Of a DNA stretch of 64,000 bases, positions 61,101-64,000 are shown one piece after another. Position 1 is the stretch's first letter; every line of letters begins with the position of its first letter. The notes under the pieces are model-generated. The model did no database searches. It was not told where the DNA came from and was given only the letters and a program-made list of their open reading frames with translations. The stretch is from JAJTFW01 sp046330075 (GTDB taxonomy: Bacteria; Bacteroidota; Bacteroidia; AKYH767-A; OLB10), in the NCBI GenBank assembly GCA_046330075.1, contig JAXLTL010000001.1:1054001-1118000 (forward strand), given 5' to 3'. The position numbers and the translations under genes are program-made.

Positions 61101-64000
61101 CAGGAGGAGTTCCGCCACTGCAATACAGTATCAACGGGACCACCTTTCAGACCTCCAACTTCTTTGGTGGTCTTGCACCGGGTTCTTACACCCTCAGTGT
61201 AAAAGATGCAAACAACTGCATTACCACCACCACAGCAACCGTAAGCAGTACTGGAGGACCGGGCGTTACAGCTACATCCGGGCAATCATCCTGCGCCGGA
61301 AACACAGGAACCATTACAGCAGTTGGCAGCGGTGGAACCGGGGCCTTGCAATACAGTATCAACGGAACAACATATCAGGCGAGCACGCTTTTTTCAGGGT
61401 TAGCACCCGGAACGTATATCGTGTATGTTAAAGATGTAAACGGATGTTTAGGTGGTACACAGGTAACAGTAACTGCACTTGCGGGACCTTCACAAACACT
61501 CACCACTGTGTCGGCAGGTTGCAATCAATCGAACGGCTCCATTACATCAACAGGCATCAGCGGTACCGCTCCATACACCTATAGTATCAATGGAGGAACC
61601 ACCTATCAGGCATCCAACGTTTTCTCAGGTTTAGCCGTAGGCACCTATTCTGTGATAATAAAAGACGTTAATGGTTGTACGGCCACCTCAACGATTAACG
61701 TTAACAATATAAGCGGACTCTCTCTTACTCTCAGCAATGTATCCAGCGCATGCTCTGTCAACAACGGAAGTATAACCGCAAACGGACAGGGCGGTGTTGC
61801 ACCTTTACAATATAGTCTGAACGGTATCACGTGGCAATCCGGAAATACATTCACCGGACTTGGCGGTGGCACTTATACCGTGTATGTAAAAGATGCAAAT
61901 GCGTGCATTATTACCACCACAACAACCATCAATGTAGGATCCGGACCATCTATCACTGCAACAGCAACCAATGCAACCTGCGCAGGGAATAATGGAGTCA
62001 TTGTAGCCAGTGGATCTGGCGGGACAGCACCCCTCCAATACAGCATCAATGGCAGCACCTATCAAAGCACCGGTACTTTTATTGGAGTAGCACCGGGCGC
62101 CTATACGGTATACGTTAAAGACGCAAATAATTGTATCGCCACCACAACAGTTAACATTACAACATCAGGTAGCGGTCCCGGAATCACAAGCTTTACGGTC
62201 AAAACAGATGGCACCTATCCCTGTAACAGTGCTTTGGGCAAAATTACCAACCCCAAAGTAAATGGTGCTACTTGTGGATCCTGTACATACAGTCTGAATT
62301 TTGGGGCATTCGTGCCGCATGCAACTCAGTTATTTTTAAATCTTGCTGCGGGCACTTACTATGTTACTGCCAAAGATGTTAACGGATGCACATTTACAAT
62401 CCAGGTTGTTATAGGAGTTGCGACACTTTCAACCGCAAACGTAGTAGTCACCGGCACAACGTGCAATGGAACTACCGGATCGATAGCACTTACCGGAGTA
62501 GGCCCCAAAACTCCATACCATGCCAGCATCACAGGAATGGCAGGCACCTGGGTAACCTTTGACCCGACATATACTTTTACAGGACTTGCACCCGGCACAT
62601 ATACATTATTGATGGCCGATGACGAAAGTTTTGACATTGGCCCTCCCATTATTCCAGGCGGTTGCATTACCACGCAAACAATTATCGTTCCTGCTACAAA
62701 TGGCCCAACTATTTCAGCCTTGTCAACACCCGGGTCATGCGGACTAAGCAACGGTACCATCAGCGCATCCGGAACGGGAGGCAGTGGGGCTCTTTCTTAT
62801 AATCTCAATGGCGGAGCTTATCAGCCATCCGGCATTTTCACCGGCCTGGCAGCAGGCACATACTCTGTAACCGTGATGGATGGCGCAGGTTGTATCAACG
62901 GCACTTCAGTCGCAGTTACCAATTCCGGTGCCGCCACTGTTTCAGCCACCACTACACCCTCTGCCTGCGGAAGCGGAAGCGGAACCATAACGGTAGCTGC
63001 GAACGGAGGTTCTGCTCCTTTACAATACAGTATCAACGGAACTACGTTCCAGAGTGGAAATCAGTTTACAAATCTCGCTCCGGGATCCTATACTGTACGA
63101 GTGGGTGATGCCGGTGGTTGCATCGTCAGTACAACGGTTACCGTAGGATCGGTTGCCGGTCCGTTGGTTTCTGCCTTTGGTATTGCTGCAACCTGTAACA
63201 CTGCAAACGGAATACTCATTGCAACGGGTACCAGTGGCGTTGCGCCATATCAATACAGCATTAACGGTACCACCTTCCAAAGCAGTAATCAGTTTGCGGG
63301 TTTAACTGCCGGATCTTATACGGTTACCATCAAGGATGCCAACGGTTGTCAGAATAACACCACCATTTCTGTTCCGAATCAACTGGCACCCACATTAACA
63401 CTTACCTCCACTCCCGCCACCTGTTTGCAGTCCAACGGAACTATAACAATTACAGGCGCAGGAGGCAGTGCACCCTATCAATACTCTTCAAATGGTACAG
63501 TGTGGCAGGTGAGCAATATTCTTACTGGATTAACCGGAGGTACTCAATCAGCATACATCAAGGATAATGCAGGATGTATCGCATCAAAGAGTATTCTGAT
63601 TACAGCACCCAATGTGCCTCAAACACTTTCGGCCACCATCACCAGCGCCTCGTGCGGAAGCAGCAACGGAAGTCTGGTCGCTGCTGCCACCGGTGGCATT
63701 ACACCTTATCAGTATAGTATCAACGGCACGACCTATCAGGCTTCGGCAACATTTTCGCTGCTCCCCGGCGGCACGTATCCGCTTACAGTGAAGGATGCGA
63801 ATCAATGCACAAAAACGATCAACGTTGTAGTGGCTAACCTCGCAGGACCTACAGTCAGCACTACGTCTACGTTATCGTCCTGTTTTGCCAACGACGGAAC
63901 CATCACAGCACTTGCTTCAGGTGGTACAGGGGCATTACAATACAGTAAAAACGGAATAATATTCCAACCAAGTCCGGTCTTTACATTATTGGCTCCGGGT
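58127..64000 (+). CDS. Giant SprB-repeat surface adhesin, 5' part (3' end outside window)
   Basis: The frame opened by ATG at 58127 stays open for 1958 codons to the last base of the window. A signal peptide comes first (LLCTILFLLMHISYQVNAQ). The N-terminal domain (about 50-290: FIENVGQFGEFYEGH, GRILYAYEGFNVPVLF, LIIDPFVTGTGN) matches the DUF7948-type head of Bacteroidota surface proteins; it carries a striking Lys/Glu/Arg run (EKEERRRKKKKKEEEALE, about residue 115). A beta-propeller-like region follows (about 300-660: DFDYAGNAYVTGGGNDQIYK). From about residue 741 on there are sixteen SprB-type repeats. The T9SS tail should lie beyond the window. The family includes the mobile gliding adhesin SprB; gliding itself is not shown here. 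Confidence 0.9.
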   Translation, partial: MRKGDKRILSVRLLCTILFLLMHISYQVNAQQLDQSNPSIKTFNANAAVDLFAQQGRFIENVGQFGEFYEGHMEMGRILYAYEGFNVPVLFTEKGLIYLHRKIKGPTLTEIEKEERRRKKKKKEEEALEYKAYDKCVTVQWENNTDQISVIGEGITAEYHTYGLSSAKARGFTKIVYRNVYTGVDVEYSFVEGKLNGYEYSLIVKPGADLSKIAMLFGGDLKKVYLDASSNLILRTSSGETKESAPVSFYQTETLDSIKENILSGFLLKDKRVSFHFPQQPDRSKTLIIDPFVTGTGNLTGTGGNNGLAKDVDFDYAGNAYVTGGGNDQIYKLAKFDASGVLQWTFSGTLTIPAWTFGTYYGGWVVDKNTGNVYLGQGFAPSGGHRIIRINTIGVYDNYISTANGSFLENWKMLWTCSSGSAQLMIAGGGTNSNINFGVLTPPATAVSSVNVTGIPYGTNGWAQDISDAIIDPSTNALYTIYGSLYGTPSLSNKIYKNNAPYSAASMVWNIASGYTTIMEIANRPYLLGPNIDNSSNVFAINSSYLFYWDGKNLKAFDKTTGATVGTPLTFFSNTALMCGGIIADECNNIFIGFTNGTIKVLSFSGGIFNDAAQPDITVPGFGASSVYDLSFYESQKTIYACGQGFVGAFDVSSYNCNAASFTIGVSASCGTLSATASISPLPPAGATVTYVLFNGTTQIASNTTGVFNGLTPNVTYTIKATINIACSGVITTTTFTLPGPAVTSALTAATCGNSDGTITVTAAGGTAPYTYSINGVTFQGSNVFTTLPAGIYTITVKDVNNCSNTQTVTIINSNGPALSYTKSDAICGSATGIITANATGGTIPYTFSINGTTFQTGNVFPGVSPGTYTLTVEDATGCRNATVVVVLNSPGPTASAVPATTFCNSANGSITVIATGGTAPLQYSLNANTYQLSNIFTALAGGTYTVTVKDANGCLSSVTATVGNSSGPTLTATAATASCGNANGSVTANSTGGVPPLQYSINGTTFQTSNFFGGLAPGSYTLSVKDANNCITTTTATVSSTGGPGVTATSGQSSCAGNTGTITAVGSGGTGALQYSINGTTYQASTLFSGLAPGTYIVYVKDVNGCLGGTQVTVTALAGPSQTLTTVSAGCNQSNGSITSTGISGTAPYTYSINGGTTYQASNVFSGLAVGTYSVIIKDVNGCTATSTINVNNISGLSLTLSNVSSACSVNNGSITANGQGGVAPLQYSLNGITWQSGNTFTGLGGGTYTVYVKDANACIITTTTTINVGSGPSITATATNATCAGNNGVIVASGSGGTAPLQYSINGSTYQSTGTFIGVAPGAYTVYVKDANNCIATTTVNITTSGSGPGITSFTVKTDGTYPCNSALGKITNPKVNGATCGSCTYSLNFGAFVPHATQLFLNLAAGTYYVTAKDVNGCTFTIQVVIGVATLSTANVVVTGTTCNGTTGSIALTGVGPKTPYHASITGMAGTWVTFDPTYTFTGLAPGTYTLLMADDESFDIGPPIIPGGCITTQTIIVPATNGPTISALSTPGSCGLSNGTISASGTGGSGALSYNLNGGAYQPSGIFTGLAAGTYSVTVMDGAGCINGTSVAVTNSGAATVSATTTPSACGSGSGTITVAANGGSAPLQYSINGTTFQSGNQFTNLAPGSYTVRVGDAGGCIVSTTVTVGSVAGPLVSAFGIAATCNTANGILIATGTSGVAPYQYSINGTTFQSSNQFAGLTAGSYTVTIKDANGCQNNTTISVPNQLAPTLTLTSTPATCLQSNGTITITGAGGSAPYQYSSNGTVWQVSNILTGLTGGTQSAYIKDNAGCIASKSILITAPNVPQTLSATITSASCGSSNGSLVAAATGGITPYQYSINGTTYQASATFSLLPGGTYPLTVKDANQCTKTINVVVANLAGPTVSTTSTLSSCFANDGTITALASGGTGALQYSKNGIIFQPSPVFTLLAPG
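60350..64000 (+). repeat. Tandem array of about 16 SprB-type repeats (about 225-230 bp each)
   Basis: Each 74-78-residue unit contains a Cys near position 10, NGTI or similar, GGTAPLQYSINGTTYQ, FTGLAPGTYTVYVKDANNC and a short linker. Units 9 and 10 (about 62170-62700) diverge in length, others are close to regular. The last unit is cut by the window edge. Ig-like modules of this type bind the T9SS-exported adhesin or sugars at the surface. Confidence 0.9.

Noticed and set aside
60350..64000. Tandem repeats as a possible CRISPR array, and minus-strand frames within it
   Set aside because: The repeat unit of about 225 bp is protein-coding in one continuous plus-strand frame (SprB domains); the antisense frames are by-products of repeat composition.

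Overview
The window looks like chromosomal DNA of a Bacteroidota bacterium. The signs are several secreted proteins with type IX secretion (T9SS) C-terminal sorting tails, SprB-type adhesin repeats, a Bacteroidota-style integrase with an N-terminal arm-binding domain, an S16 protein with a long Ala/Glu-rich tail, and a TAnnTTTG-type promoter element upstream of the tRNA.

Layout. (1) 1-1368 is the 3' part of tex. (2) 1468-29204 is a genomic island of about 27.7 kb integrated in a tRNA-Asp gene. It is bounded by an 18-bp direct repeat of the tRNA 3' end, carries a tyrosine integrase next to the tRNA, and has matched sets of probable integrase arm sites at both ends (spacing 21 and 22 bp). (3) 29189-64000 is the resident chromosome: tRNA-Asp, a LipL32-like protein, a CotH-type T9SS protein, an MFS transporter, a DUF58 protein, trxA, dnaE, an M14 peptidase, a cluster of T9SS-secreted proteins including a 2296-residue multidomain one, rpsP-rimM, a lipoprotein, guaA, a DEAD-box RNA helicase, and a giant SprB-repeat protein that runs off the right edge.

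The island reads as two stacked defence-type cassettes separated by recombination and accessory genes. Cassette A (1.8-6.4 kb) is a ubiquitin-like conjugation operon on the minus strand: a ubiquitin-like protein, an E2-fold protein, a JAB peptidase-E1 fusion and a DUF6527 protein. It faces a plus-strand operon of a sigma-70-family factor, a 108-residue protein and an ImmA/IrrE metallopeptidase. The 350 bp between them hold four copies of TGTCAC-N7-CGTC, two on each strand, which suggests that one regulator, perhaps the sigma factor itself, drives both operons. Unusually, the E2-like protein contains no cysteine and the E1 half has Ser where the catalytic Cys is expected.

Cassette B (13.5-27.2 kb) is a single operon: XRE regulator, SNF2 helicase, Eco57I-like N6-adenine methyltransferase, SatD-like protein with cyclase-like motifs and a C-terminal HTH, DUF3307 membrane protein, and a 1720-residue helicase-DUF1998-nuclease-like fusion. 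It resembles DISARM but carries the SatD/DUF3307 pair inside it, preceded by a 29-30-bp iterated operator-like array. Between the cassettes lie a decayed PLD/J-domain plus vWA gene pair with many frameshifts, a large serine recombinase, and a DUF2130 gene with small neighbours.

The strongest candidates for new biology are the cysteine-less ubiquitin-like system with its dedicated sigma/protease control, and the DISARM-like operon with an embedded SatD/DUF3307 module.
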